DNA of 64,000 nucleotides from Pseudocercospora fijiensis CIRAD86 (taxonomy: Eukaryota; Ascomycota; Dothideomycetes; Mycosphaerellales; Mycosphaerellaceae): assembly GCF_000340215.1 (NCBI RefSeq), contig NW_006921536.1:4405664-4469663 (forward strand), given 5' to 3'. The position numbers and the translations under genes are program-made. Positions 22,450 through 33,549 of the stretch are shown here, piece by piece (position 1 is the stretch's first letter; each line of letters opens with the position of its first letter). Below the pieces are notes generated by a model. It saw nothing but the letters and a program-made list of their open reading frames with translations. It was not told the origin of the DNA and made no database searches.

Positions 22450-23175
22450 ATTCAACTCCGCCCTATCTCGGAGGCTAAGGTACCGAGCGGAAACCCTATA
22501 GCTTATATTTACTCGGTTATCGCGGAGCGCTTATAGGTAAGGTATTAGAAAAGAGTATAAAAAGTACGAGAAGAGTATCCTAGGATATAGGTCGTAAGTA
22601 AATAAGAGTAGTACGCCTAGTTATTTATATAGTACGTTACTCTATACGACTAAGAGCCTATATTATCTTATACTTCGCTTATAAGACCTCGACTCTACTA
22701 GTATACTATCGATCTCCTCCTCGGTCGCTAATACGCTATCTTAATTCTTCTTCGAGTTGCCGGACTTAGTACGTATCTATAGCTATATAATAGCGCTACG
22801 TATTATAGAGAATTTCTCGTTAAAGTTTCTCTCTCGTAGGCTTGCTATCTGCCTCGTAGTATAGAGGATTAAAGTACTAATACTAAAGAATCTCCTTATA
22901 GTTAGGATACTAGGGCTCCTTAGGACCTTTATATTTTCGGTCTAAATAGAGACGTATTATAAACGTTCTATCGCCCTTTCGTAGGCTTGCTATCTACCTC
23001 GTAGTATAGAGGATTAAAGTACTAATACTAAAGAATCTCCTTATAGTTAGGATACTAGGGCTCCTTAGGACCTTTGTATTTTAGGTCTAAATAGAGACGT
23101 ATTATAAACGTTCTATCGCCCTTTCGCTTACTACCCGCTAGGTCGTAATATACGAAGAAACTAATCTAAATATAG
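22450..23175 (-). pseudogene. Unrecognised decayed ORF with internal 145-bp duplication
   Basis: The minus strand reads LDLKYKGPKEP, YPNYKEIL, YFNPLYYE and DSKPTREK, then VRQLEEELR and further charged, helical-looking sequence. The family is not recognised. It lies between the two H3-like genes. A 145-bp direct duplication (22835-22979 and 22980-23124) breaks the frame, as 145 is not a multiple of three. TAGCCGG motifs lie on both sides (22190-22250, 22430 and 23268-23290). Confidence 0.4.
22835..23124. repeat. Tandem duplication of 145 bp
   Basis: The two units are nearly identical; the differences I see are mostly CA/TA or TG/TA changes. The duplication probably arose before or during RIP and is specific to this ORF. 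Confidence 0.9.
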
Positions 23176-23348
23176 CTCGTCTCTATAATAGCCGGGTAAA
23201 TATAGAGCGCTAGGTTTCTACTTCGTACCTTAGATTTAGGGACGGCGCGGAGATAAAATCAGAAATATAGCCGGCACCTATAGCCGGCAAAAGGATGCAA
23301 AAATAGGCCTCCTCCTAGGTTAATCTAACGACTAAATACAATTTCTAA

Positions 23349-24130
23349 CTAATCCGCTATAAACCGACGCCGAATTTTAGCTAGAAGCTATATATCTTTA
23401 TTTTAAAGAGTAACCCGCTTCGTATAGATAGTAAGGAGGTTTAAAAGCTTAAGCTCGGTTACGAGAAATGCCTCCGTAGCTTCCTAAAGAGCACTAATCG
23501 CCTTAGCCGTAAATCGTATACTAGACCGAAAATCTAATATAATTTCTCGGACGAGTCGCTAGAAGAGAGTCTTAGGGATTAAAAGCTCGGTCCCTCTTTT
23601 GTTTTAGAAAAGCCGGATCTAGCGAAGGGTAATAGTACCTAGTTTAAAGCGCTGCTTCTTTATCGTCGAGTCCTATCTTATTCCCTTTTTTTTAATAGAA
23701 AGATAACTTTTCTTCGCGATAGTCTTCGTCCGCCTACTCTTTTTAGCCTTCTCCTATCTACCTAAAGCCTTCTTATTTTTCGGTACTATTTTCCGAAGAA
23801 CCCCCTTCCTTCGTATATACTACGGAGAGTCTTGCTCTTCCGATATCTCGTTCTCGCTACGGTCTCCCTATACTTAGCTTACTTTACCCTTACCCTTTAG
23901 CCTCTAAAGATATTTATCTACGCGTTTAGGCGACGAGGGTATATCGGTAGGACCTAGAAAATTAATAAGTATATAATCGTAAAGAGATATTAATACTTCT
24001 TACCTTCTAGAACAAATAGTCTTCTATTAAACCGCCTTAGTAGGTTATCGTTAGATTCGTATAAAGGATAGTAGCTTAAGGAAGGGGAGGTAGCCGGCTT
24101 AGGAAGGCCCGAAGAGCCGAATCCTTAAGG
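23349..24130 (-). pseudogene. Divergent histone H3-family gene with long basic N-terminal extension
   Basis: The minus strand reads a histone fold at 23350-23660: KLGTITLR, IRLFQNKRGTELLIPK (the Gln is TAG here), RLVREIILDF, IRFTAKAISAL, EATEAFLVTEFKLLNL and TKRVTLQNKDI, then LLAKIRR. Each piece lines up with H3, with two extra residues in the QKSTELL region. The frame continues upstream without length breaks through a Lys/Arg-rich tail (SRRTKTIAKKSYLSIKKKG) and an extension containing IPSSPKRVDKYL and RLKGKGKVS. A 50-bp intron with GTAAGA donor and TTTTCTAG acceptor sits at 23954-24003. Further upstream the frame reads SYYPLYESNDNLLRRFNRRL. RIP stops are frequent. A CENP-A-like or other H3 variant is possible; loop 1 has no CENP-A-type insertion that I can see. 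The start is not defined. Confidence 0.75.
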
Positions 24131-24329
24131 TGTATTTATCTTTAAGAATATAGGGAAAGGGAAGAAGGAGAGGAAGAGCGAATAGAGAATTAGAAATAGT
24201 CTATAGGTAAGCGGGGTCGGTTACTATAGCAACTAGTCTATTCAGGTCCTAGGAATTCGAAACACATTTCGGATATATACCGGCTATATACGCCGGCTAT
24301 ATTACCTTATATGTAAACGCTTCGTCTCC

Positions 24330-26134
24330 TTAAAGCTACTCTAAGCCTATATACGTTTCCGCTTCTCGACCCGGTATCGCCTTTTATTTCCGCCCTCCTC
24401 CTCTTTATTATCGCTAATTAGGGTTTCGCTTAGACTAAATTTCGTGTTCTCTTCGCGCTCCTAGGTTTCTTCGATCTTAAGGTTTTCTAATTCCTCGATT
24501 AACTCCTTTAGTATAATCTTTAGTAACCTACCTTAGCGACTCTAGTAGAGGAGATAGTATCGGAATACTATAATAGATTCGAAGGTAGTAGGCGATTATA
24601 TTCGATTAAAGCGGCCCTAGTAACGAGCGATACTAAAAGACCTCTTATAGCCTATACCTACGCTCGGGATAGCGAGGACGTCCCGAGCGACCGACGCTAT
24701 CGTTAGAAACTTAGGCTCTAACCGCTACTATATAGCGAGAATATCGTCTCCGAATTCGTCTAGAAGACCGATAAGATCTAGAGATTATTAGCCCTCTTTC
24801 CGAGCCTACGGGTTTATACTTACTCGCGCGCCGATAGAGATCGAACTCTTCTTTATTCCCTTTAGTAGTTACTTCCTCTTTTGCCTCTACTTCCTACCTA
24901 CGAAATAGGTATAATATTAGAGCCCTCTAAACCTTCTTTTTCTTTATAGGAGCTATATCTAGACTAGTTTCTTTCCGACGCTCGTAGAATATCTTTTCTA
25001 GAACAGTCTAGTAATGCTTTAGCTATACCTCGTCCGCCTTCTATTCCGGCCTCTACTAGTATATATCCTTTTCTACCGGGTTAAGTAAGCACGCAACGCT
25101 ATAGATATCCCCGAACGACTTAAAGGTAGTACTATAATATTTATACAACTTAGTATAGGAGCTGTCTATAGCTTTCGTTATAGCTACTTTCTAGGGAACG
25201 CTCTTCTTAGCTAGCTTAGCTACGGTTTCCTTAAGCTCGTTAAAGAGCTAGTTATAGTACGTAAAGATAAGGTAGATCGTCGGTCCTCGGGTTCTTCTAA
25301 TCGTAGTAGTAACCTTCGCGTAATGCTTACTAATATCGACGAGATACTCTACTTAGCGCTATTCGGCGGCGGTAAGGCCGAGCTACTTAATACCTTCGGA
25401 ACTCTAACAGATCTCGAGAGCAGTATATAAAGTATATCCCCTCGTAACTATATAGAAAGTCGAATCGAACTAGGTCTTAATATCTTAGGTAAAACGGAGT
25501 AGGCGCTAAGGGGCCGCTTTTACTATCGCTTATTCTATACGATATTTTAGGCATCGGTTTTAAGGCGCTCTATTAGGTTCTTTTAAATAGCCTCGAATCG
25601 GTTATATCTCTATAAGCTCGAGTTCGTATATATTGCTAGACGACGAAGCTAGAGAAAAAGAGTTAGAACTATACTAGGTTGCCGGCTATAGGTACCGGCT
25701 ACGGATAAAAGTTATACCTTATATAAAACGAGAGCGAGGCTCTCTGCCTTATCCTATCTTATTACTATAACGAGTTTCTCGACTTTCGACTTTACCTTAT
25801 CCTTATCTAGGATCTTCTATTAGTCGTCGTTTAATAGTGCAATTTTAAGCGTCTTAAAGAGGGCTCGGATCGCGATTTGAACTATATAAGCGAGGTAGGG
25901 AAACTTCTATAGGGATATAACTAGCAACGACGTCGGCTCCGATTTAATAAGGCTAGGGCTATTACTAGGCTCCTCTTTATCGTTATCGTCGTACGTATTA
26001 TCGTGCGTATTCGGAATCGTAGCGAGCTTAATATTCGGAAGATTAAGCTAGATTCTAGACCTTATAATCTCCTCTACGTACTCGACCCTATCGATATAAT
26101 TAGTAATTTTAAAGACATATATAAGTGAATTGTA
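24330..26134 (-). pseudogene. hAT transposase copy B, C-terminal segment
   Basis: Contains the hATC dimerisation domain: PTIASVARDVLAIPSVG (24620-24700) and SFSIARY, then an acidic and basic tail (KELIEELENLKIEE, NKEEEGGNKRRY). The segment repeats copy A base for base apart from RIP-type changes. It is interrupted at 26146 by LINE1 and continues at 31069. The intron matching 965-1033 of copy A is near 25660-25730. Confidence 0.75.
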
Positions 26135-26146
26135 TATATAACGCCT
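26135..26146. repeat. Target-site duplication of LINE1, left copy
   Basis: TATATAACGCCT is repeated at 31057-31068. The uninterrupted copy A (1451-1462) has one equivalent of this site, reading TATACAACGCCT. Confidence 0.9.
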
Positions 26147-26229
26147 AATACGGACGTCTAGTAGCAGAATAGTCCCGTAAAACGAGGAAAATAGCAGCGA
26201 ACAATCAGAGACGAAGGGAAGACAGTTAA

Positions 26230-29200
26230 GAAGGAAGGGAGGACGAATAGAAAGTACTATATACTAGGGCAGAGGAGGTGCTAAAGGCGGAAGATAGAAG
26301 AACCCCTAAGAGGGTATATAGGATAATAATCTTAGAACTCCTTAGAGGACTAAAAGCAATCTACAACTAGGCAAGCTACGTAATTATAAAGGTAGCTAAT
26401 ATAGTCGTAGTAAAGATTACGAAGAAACAATAGGAGACAAGCCTAAACTACCGCACCTAGGTAGCAGTAGCTAGTTAGGAGGCGCTAAAACCCCCGAGGA
26501 CAGTAGTTAGAGTCTATATTACGGACCTATAGGAGCAAAAGGAAATCTAAGGACTTATAGGGAAAGAGATTGTAGAAAGAATTATAGTTAAAGAGGTAAT
26601 TAGGGCTAGGAACGAAGGGAAAGGGGTAATTAAGCTATTTACAGTATAAGAATAGGACAAAAAGAAGCTAGAAACACAAAAAGAATAGACAACTAAGATA
26701 GGGAAAACAGCAAAGGTCTCCTAATAGCAGTTTATAATTATAGCCTATAGTATAATAAGAAGCTTTAAGGAAGAACGGGATATCGAGAGCCTATAGAGAC
26801 AAAACTAAGCTATATACCTAGGCCTAAAGATTACAAAAGTAGTATAGATTAAAAGGAAAATCGAAGAGACTAAGAAGCAGTCTTCCCTAATCATCTAGGT
26901 AGGGAGTATAGAGCAAGCTAATATAGTACTAGACTAGGGGTTATTCTAGGACTTTAAAAGATTAGAAACAGAGATATATAGAAGCAACTATAGGATAATG
27001 CAGTGCTTCAAATATTAACACTATAGACACTTAGCAGCTAAGTACATAAAGACGACTAACACTTGCTCCTATTGTATAGGGGATTACTAGGTTAAAGAAT
27101 GCAAAGTATATAAGGGAGAAGCAAGATGTATATACTATACTAAAAGACACCCCTCTTAGGCGAAGGAATGCCCGGTAAGAATATAGGTAGCTAGGAAGGC
27201 AAAGGAAGCTAGAATCAACACACTAAAAAGATATATAATAAGCTAGGGCAGCTAGGTATAGAAGCAACCTAGCTAAGTGCTATAAAAGAGGTCTAGGCAA
27301 GATAATAGGTTTATATTTAGGGCCTTACTAGCATAAGAGAGTCACTAGCAACTAGGGAGACTAAGATACCTTAACATTGCAGGAAAGGAAGCAGGGCAGA
27401 CAAAGCTTAGTCAAATATTAGTCTAAAGTAAGGGAAGACTAAAGGAAAACTTATAGGGAAATAATATAGATAAAACCTAATAAACATTGCAACATTACTA
27501 AACATTATATAGTACAATGTTAACAAGAGCAAAGACAAGGTATAGAGGAGCTTCCTTTAAGCACTAAACCTAAAAGAACATTACATTATTGCAATCTAAG
27601 AGCCCTAGCTTAACCTATATATAAAGAGACTAGCAACAGTTAAAGACCTAAGATACTACCTAATTATCTATAACTAGGGAGCCCTAAGGATATATATCTA
27701 TATTAGTAAGGAGATAGATATAGGAACCTAGCAGGCTATACTATAGGAGGATAGGGACCTAACATTAGTTCAAGTAGAGACATCCTAAGGTACACTCTAA
27801 GTCTACTATATATACAACCTACTACTAGACTTAAGAAGCAGTATCTAACTAAAAACCCTAGAAAGACTACCTAGAGTTATCTAGGGGAACACCTACTAAA
27901 TCCTACTTAGGGATTTCAACCTCTACTACCCCCTCTAGGGCTTAGACTTTACCCTAGCTTACTACTTCCTAGTAGGAAGACTAATTAATATATTAGAGAG
28001 GGAAGGAATAGAAATTGTTACCCTAAAGGGACTAATTACTTAGGAGGCAAGAGGAAGCAGTAGTATACTAGACCTATGCTTTATATTATATTAGATTAGG
28101 GATAGGATTACAAGATATAGGGTTAACTAGGAACTAGAAGAATTATTAGACCACTTCCCGGTATAGATTGAGCTAAATGTTTAAGCCAATTAGGAAAGGG
28201 AACTAGAGGAGAAGCTCAATTAGAAAGGTGCTAAATAGGGTAGGATTAGGGAGGAACTAGAAAGGGACCTAAAACTAGAGGAACTCTTAACAAAGCACCT
28301 ACTAAGGCTAGAGGATATTAACAAGGCAGTAGAAGAACTAATAGGAATCCTAAAATAGGTAGCTAGAAAGCATACCCTAGCAAAGAAACATTTACTATAC
28401 TAGCAACTATACTAGACTAGTAAGTGTATAAGGAAGGTTAAAGTAGCAAGGAAGGCTAGGAGGCAGTAGATACAAACCTATATCTAGGAAGCATAGGATA
28501 ACTATAATAAAGCCTACTAGGAAAAGAAGATCCAGATTAAGAAAGATAAGATACAAGAATAGAGATCTATAATAGGAATAATTACAAAGAAACTAGAGGA
28601 GATATAGAGGATAGCTAAATAGGCAAGGAGGCCTAAATAGGAAAAGAATATACTACTACAATTCTTAGATATTATAGACTAATAAGGATAAATGCAGACT
28701 ACAATAGAAGGGAAAGCAAGAGCCCTAGGCTAATACTTCTTCTATAGAAAAGTATAAGCAGACCTATTAGATATAAAGGAGGAAGAACAAGAGACCCTAC
28801 TGCTAGGCATACTAAGAGATACCTAGGTTAAACCCGAAACTATTAAGAGGATCCTAAAGAAAATTCTAGGCAATAAGGCACTAGGAGAAGACAAGATCTA
28901 CAACAAACTTCTAAAAGCATATAGGAAGGGGCTAGCCCTAGCACTAGCCAATATCTTTTTATAAAGCCTAGCACTAGGACACTACCTAAGACTATTTAGG
29001 AAGTCCCTAATAGTAGTACTAAGGAAGCCCTAGAAGGAAGACTATATATAGCTTAAGGCCTATAGACTAATAGCCCTACTTAATATAATAGGCAAGGTGC
29101 TAGAGAAAATTGTCGCTAAAAGGCTAATAACCTTTACCGAGGAAAGGAATATCCTTCCTAAAGGCTAGATAGGAGGAAGAAAGAAGAGGTTAACACTAAC

Positions 29201-30900
29201 AGCTATAGAACTAATTATAGAACAGATTAAGCATATCTAGCACTATAGTTAAAACTAGGTAGCAACCCTCCTCTCCCTTAACATCTTAGGAGCCTTTAAC
29301 AATATCTCCTATAAAAGACTCCTATATATACTTAAATAGAAAGCTATACTAAACTAGATAGTCTAATTTATCTAGTCCTTCCTATAGGAAAGATCGATAT
29401 AGCTCATTCTAGGCAAATTTAAATTAGACCTAATACTAACTAAAAAGGGAATCCCCTAAGGATTAACACTCTCCCTAATCCTCTTTCTTATCTTTATAGT
29501 AGACCTACTCCTACTCCTAGAATTAAAAAACACATTAGCATTAGGGTTTGTAGATAACACAAACATCCTAGCCTAGTCTAAGACAATAGAAACCAACTAC
29601 AAGATCCTAGAAGAGAAGTACTAGGAGTATAAAAAATAGGCAAAGAGGTATAGAGCAAAATTCGCCCTAGAAAAGTACTAGCTTATCCACTTTAGCAAGG
29701 CTAAATCAACCTATAATATAAAGCAATCAATTACTATCTAAGGCTTTGAAACCCAACTATTAGCAGAGCTTAGGGTACTAGGGATCTAGCTAGATCTAAA
29801 ACTGAATTAGGGACTATAAGTAAAGAAGGTAAAGCAGAGGGCAGATGCTAATATGCAATCTATTAATAGACTTATAGCCTCTATATAGGGGGCTATATTC
29901 GAGAAAGCTAAAGTTATATATAAAGCAATTGTTAAGCTAGCAATGCTATATAGAGCACAGATATAGACAGCCTAGGAGAAAACACTAAAGAGGATTAAGC
30001 AACTAGTTAGTAGGTCCTAAACCTAAAGCCTAAAGAAAATCCTAGGAGCATATAAAACTATACTAACAAGGGTAGTAGAAATGGAATTAGGGATCCTACT
30101 AGTTAAACAATACTTTAAGGGACTAAGACACTAATATACGGTAAAGATAATAGAATACCTAGTCTAATAGACTATCTAAAAGGCACTAGACAAGATAAAA
30201 GCCTAGTATATTAGGACTAGGAGGCGAGACAGACTACAAATAACTCCCTAGAAAGTTAAAGACCTAGAGCAATATAGAGTCTTAACAAGAGAAATGCTAG
30301 AGAAAAAGCTTTAGGGACTAAACATAAGGCCGAAGGAAGATAAGCTAAAGGGAGAGAAACAAAGCCTAGTAGAGTTAATTGCTAGATACCTATAGGAGTA
30401 GGAATAGAACAAAACATAGGTTAGACTAGGAACCCTAAAGGCACTAATTAAATTTAGTTAATATAACTACTAGCTCTATAAGGACCTAAATAGGGCCGAG
30501 GCAAGCCTAGCTATCTAAATCAGATCTGAACACATTAGACTTAGGTCTTACCTATTTAGAAGAAACGTCCTAGGAATTGAAAGCAGAGCGTACCAATATA
30601 GCTACTAATCTTAGAACCCTAAGTATATACTACTAGTCTGCCCTTAGTAGTTAGAAGGCAGAAGTAATTAGAGACTAAAAGCAATAGAAAGGGAATACGA
30701 CAAGCTAATCCAGAGTAAAGAAGACCTAAAGAGGATAGTAAAGTGGATTATTAAATAGGGATTTATACAACAATTCGCACTAGTAAGGGAAACTAAGGAG
30801 TAGATAAGAAGGAGGGAAGAAGAGGGGGAAAGAAGGGCAGGGTAGTAGGCAAGGTAGTTGGAGGGTAACAACTATAATACTAGTACACCCTAGAGGAAGG
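26230..30900 (+). pseudogene. LINE1 ORF1/ORF2, decayed
   Basis: Zinc knuckles at 27003-27175 (RHLAAKYIKTTNTCSYC, KECKVYKGEARC, AKECPV). Endonuclease at about 27490-28190 with GNTY-ILLRDFNLYYPLWG near 27890-27950, the Asn-bearing catalytic block; LDHFPV near 28148 fits its final His motif. Reverse transcriptase at about 28850-29640, with NKALGEDKIYNKLLKA near 28870-28920, GAFNNISYKRLLY near 29290-29330, GIP-GLTLS near 29450 and FVDNTNIL near 29548 (FVDD with Asp to Asn). C-terminal YLFRRNVLGIESRAYQY...YILLVCP near 30550-30650 is the Tad1-type zinc region. No RNase H was recognised. Stops are RIP-type. Confidence 0.8.
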
Positions 30901-31040
30901 AAAACAAGGAAACGAGGAAGACCAATACTTATAAATAGGACAGGAGGGAGGTTTTTACTAACTAAGTTGGTTTCCTACCCAAAACAATACATAGAAACAG
31001 ACCTACATAGGCCGAAAGGCACTACAACAGGCAAATGAAA

Positions 31041-31056
31041 TATCTATCTATCTATC
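31041..31056 (+). repeat. LINE1 3' tail (TATC)4
   Basis: Tetranucleotide tail in place of poly(A). LINE2 has (TATC)2 at 40601-40608, so the tail length varies between insertions. Confidence 0.85.
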
Positions 31057-31068
31057 TATATAACGCCT
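31057..31068. repeat. Target-site duplication of LINE1, right copy
   Basis: Identical to 26135-26146. hAT transposase sequence resumes here exactly as in copy A. Confidence 0.9.
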
Positions 31069-33453
31069 TATATAATGTTCGATTATTACTAGCGTTGTCC
31101 GTAGTAATCGAGATTAGTTTCGTTATTACGCTAACCCTATCTGTTACCGTATAGACAAGCTTCGCTATATCCTTACTAGTATAGGAACCTAGAATTTTAG
31201 GGAATCCGATTATAAGTTCCTAGAGTTTCTAATCCGAATTAATAAAGTATAGTATAATCGAGAGGAAGGAGGCTCTTATAGTCCGGCTTAACTAGCTATC
31301 GATAGTAATAGCTACTCGGCGAGTATTACGGAGGATCTCCCGAATATCGTCTAACGTAGCCTCTTTATTCTTTTCGAATATAATACGCTAGGTTGTCGCG
31401 CCGAGAAATAGGGGAGGGTAGTTTATAAGATATAGGTATATCTTCTATATAGACTCCCTTTCGTAGAAGTCTTCCGAAAGACCGTTTATAGCTAGCATTT
31501 CGTTTGCTAGTTGCTTAAAGTCTTCGGGGGAGAAATAGTAGCCTTTAATCCTAGAGCTTCCTTAAGCGTAGCCTATAATAATTAGCTAGATCTCTACGGT
31601 TAATTAAAGTAGCCGGAATCTATAGCCGGCATTTTAGAAGACGTACCTCTTTCTAGAACGCTATATCTATATTAACTCTCCTCTCTCCTTAAGATTCCCG
31701 ATACCGTTTAGAATAGAGATATTTCGTAGGCGATAAGTTCCTATCCCCTAGTTTCGGGTATTTTAAGATTGAACCGTAGAAGTTATAGACAATTACTAGT
31801 TAACCTTTAAGTCGAGAAGTCGTATAACGGTACAATACCCCCTCTATAAAGAACTTCTAGAATATATCCGTTCGCTCCTTACTCCCCTATCGCATCGAGT
31901 ACTTCCGGAGTTTATACTCCTTCGAACGTAAGTATAAAGGGAACTATATCTTATAGACCTATTAATTAAACTGCTCTATATACTCGGGTTTCTAAAGATA
32001 CGCCTAGCTAGCCTTTTCGAAGATTTCCGGGTTAATACTCGATATTCTTATATCTCCGAACAACCTTCTACTTAGACTCCGTAAAGGTAAGGACTAGGTA
32101 GTAGTACCCTATAATAAATTCCTACTACTAGGATTCGGAGAGGATAAATCTAGCCCTAATCGTCGTCTAGGACTCGATAGGCTCGAAGGTAAGTATATAA
32201 CCTCCTCTTAACGTTGTCGCAATCTCGCTCGTATACTAGACTATTTCGACTGTCGTCTCGTTATTACCCTTCCTAGTATAGCGCCTAGTATATATATAAT
32301 GTCGGTCGGTATGTTTTAAGGTTTCGTACGGTAAGGTAAGGACTTAGGAGTAGTAGATATATACTAGTAGCTATAGGGAAACACCCTTTCTTTTATAGTA
32401 TTGTATCGTTAGGAACAGCTAGGCAGTAAATAGCTAGCTACCTTTTTTTTCGTTTCCTAGCTACCTAACTACTAGATTTTTTTTCCTAGCTACCCTAGCT
32501 AGCCTAACTACTAGAATTTCTTTCCTAGCTACCCTAACTACCTAAATTTTGCCTTCTATACGGCGGCTCTCTCCTACTAACGGAACCGAGCTACTATACC
32601 TAACGAATCTAAGCTCGTTTTTAGTCTTAATCTATCCTCTTTCGGTATAAGACACTCGATAAGCAAATACTTAGGCCGAGTCTAACTGTAAAACCTAAGA
32701 CTAACTAATAGCTCTATTAACTAATCCTAATCCTCGAACTCCTTCCGCTTCTTAGTAAAGACTTTAAAGAGCGCTCGAGCTTCGTCGGGTACCTATAGAG
32801 TAGTCGAGATAAAGCCGTATCGCTAAAATAGGTAATCCTTCGGAGGCTTATATAGAGATTTAGAGAATTCTAACGCTAACCTATCCTACTAGGCGCTTAG
32901 ATTCCGGATATAAGCCCTCTCTACCTTAGTAAAGATTTTATATAGTAGTAGCACTCTACCCTTAAGAAACGCTTTCTATTTAACTATTAGTATCTGCCGG
33001 CTACGAACGCCGGCTATATATACCGAGTATAGAATAATTACCTATACCCCTTCCTCCTTTAGTAATACTTCTACCGTCTCTAGATACCTAGCCGCGATCG
33101 TATTAATCGCAAGCTACTTTGCCTTTATAGACGTAAAGGCTTCGCTCTAATACTAATAAAGAAACTTCTACTCTATATCGAGGATATAAAGACGACTAGT
33201 CTCGATTCTAATCCTTACTAGCTTTTTATAGTAGCTTTAACTATAATTTTCTAGATTGATAGGACTTATACCTTAGCCCTTTACTAGCATCTCGTCTCTT
33301 TAGCTATACTCGATCTACTCCTAGCGCTTATCGTCTATAGCGTTAGGCCCTAAGACTATACCTATTACTAGATCGACGTAGGGTATCTCCTCGCTTTTTT
33401 TAGTTCCTTTATTCTTAGTATTAAGCTCTGTCGCGGCATCCTAAACTCTAGTA
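31069..33453 (-). pseudogene. hAT transposase copy B, middle segment
   Basis: Matches 1463-3878 of copy A, including two introns with TAGCCGGC motifs (near 31573-31650 and 32990-33050). It stops at 33453, where Helitron B begins. The remaining N-terminal part is found at 55799-56270. Confidence 0.75.
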
Positions 33454-33490
33454 ATATATGCTCCTAGGCGGCTAGCGCGTACCTAGAAGT

Positions 33491-33505
33491 GCGAGCGAAG
33501 CTTGC
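33491..33505. repeat. Subterminal inverted hairpin of Helitron B
   Basis: GCGAGC-GAA-GCTTGC is the inverse of the right-end hairpin with a single C to T change. Following bases (GCCTTATA) also match the inverse of the right end. Confidence 0.7.
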
Positions 33506-33549
33506 GCCTTATAGCTAGAATAGCTAATTAGAAGCTATAGTCGTTATCG

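Larger units (their letters stand above)
26147..31056 (+). mobile_element. Tad1-like LINE, copy 1, RIP-mutated
   Basis: A 4.9-kb non-LTR retrotransposon inserted in the hAT transposase gene. It is flanked by a 12-bp target duplication and ends in a (TATC)4 tail at 31041-31056, immediately followed by the duplicated target. The layout is a Gag-like part with zinc knuckles, an AP endonuclease, reverse transcriptase and a C-terminal cysteine/histidine motif. The second copy (35722-40608) matches almost throughout. The two 5' ends differ over their first 50 bp. Confidence 0.9.

Noticed and set aside
23349..24130. CENP-A identity for the divergent H3-like gene
   Set aside because: The basic extension fits, but no loop-1 insertion is visible and RIP obscures key residues, so I do not name it CENP-A.
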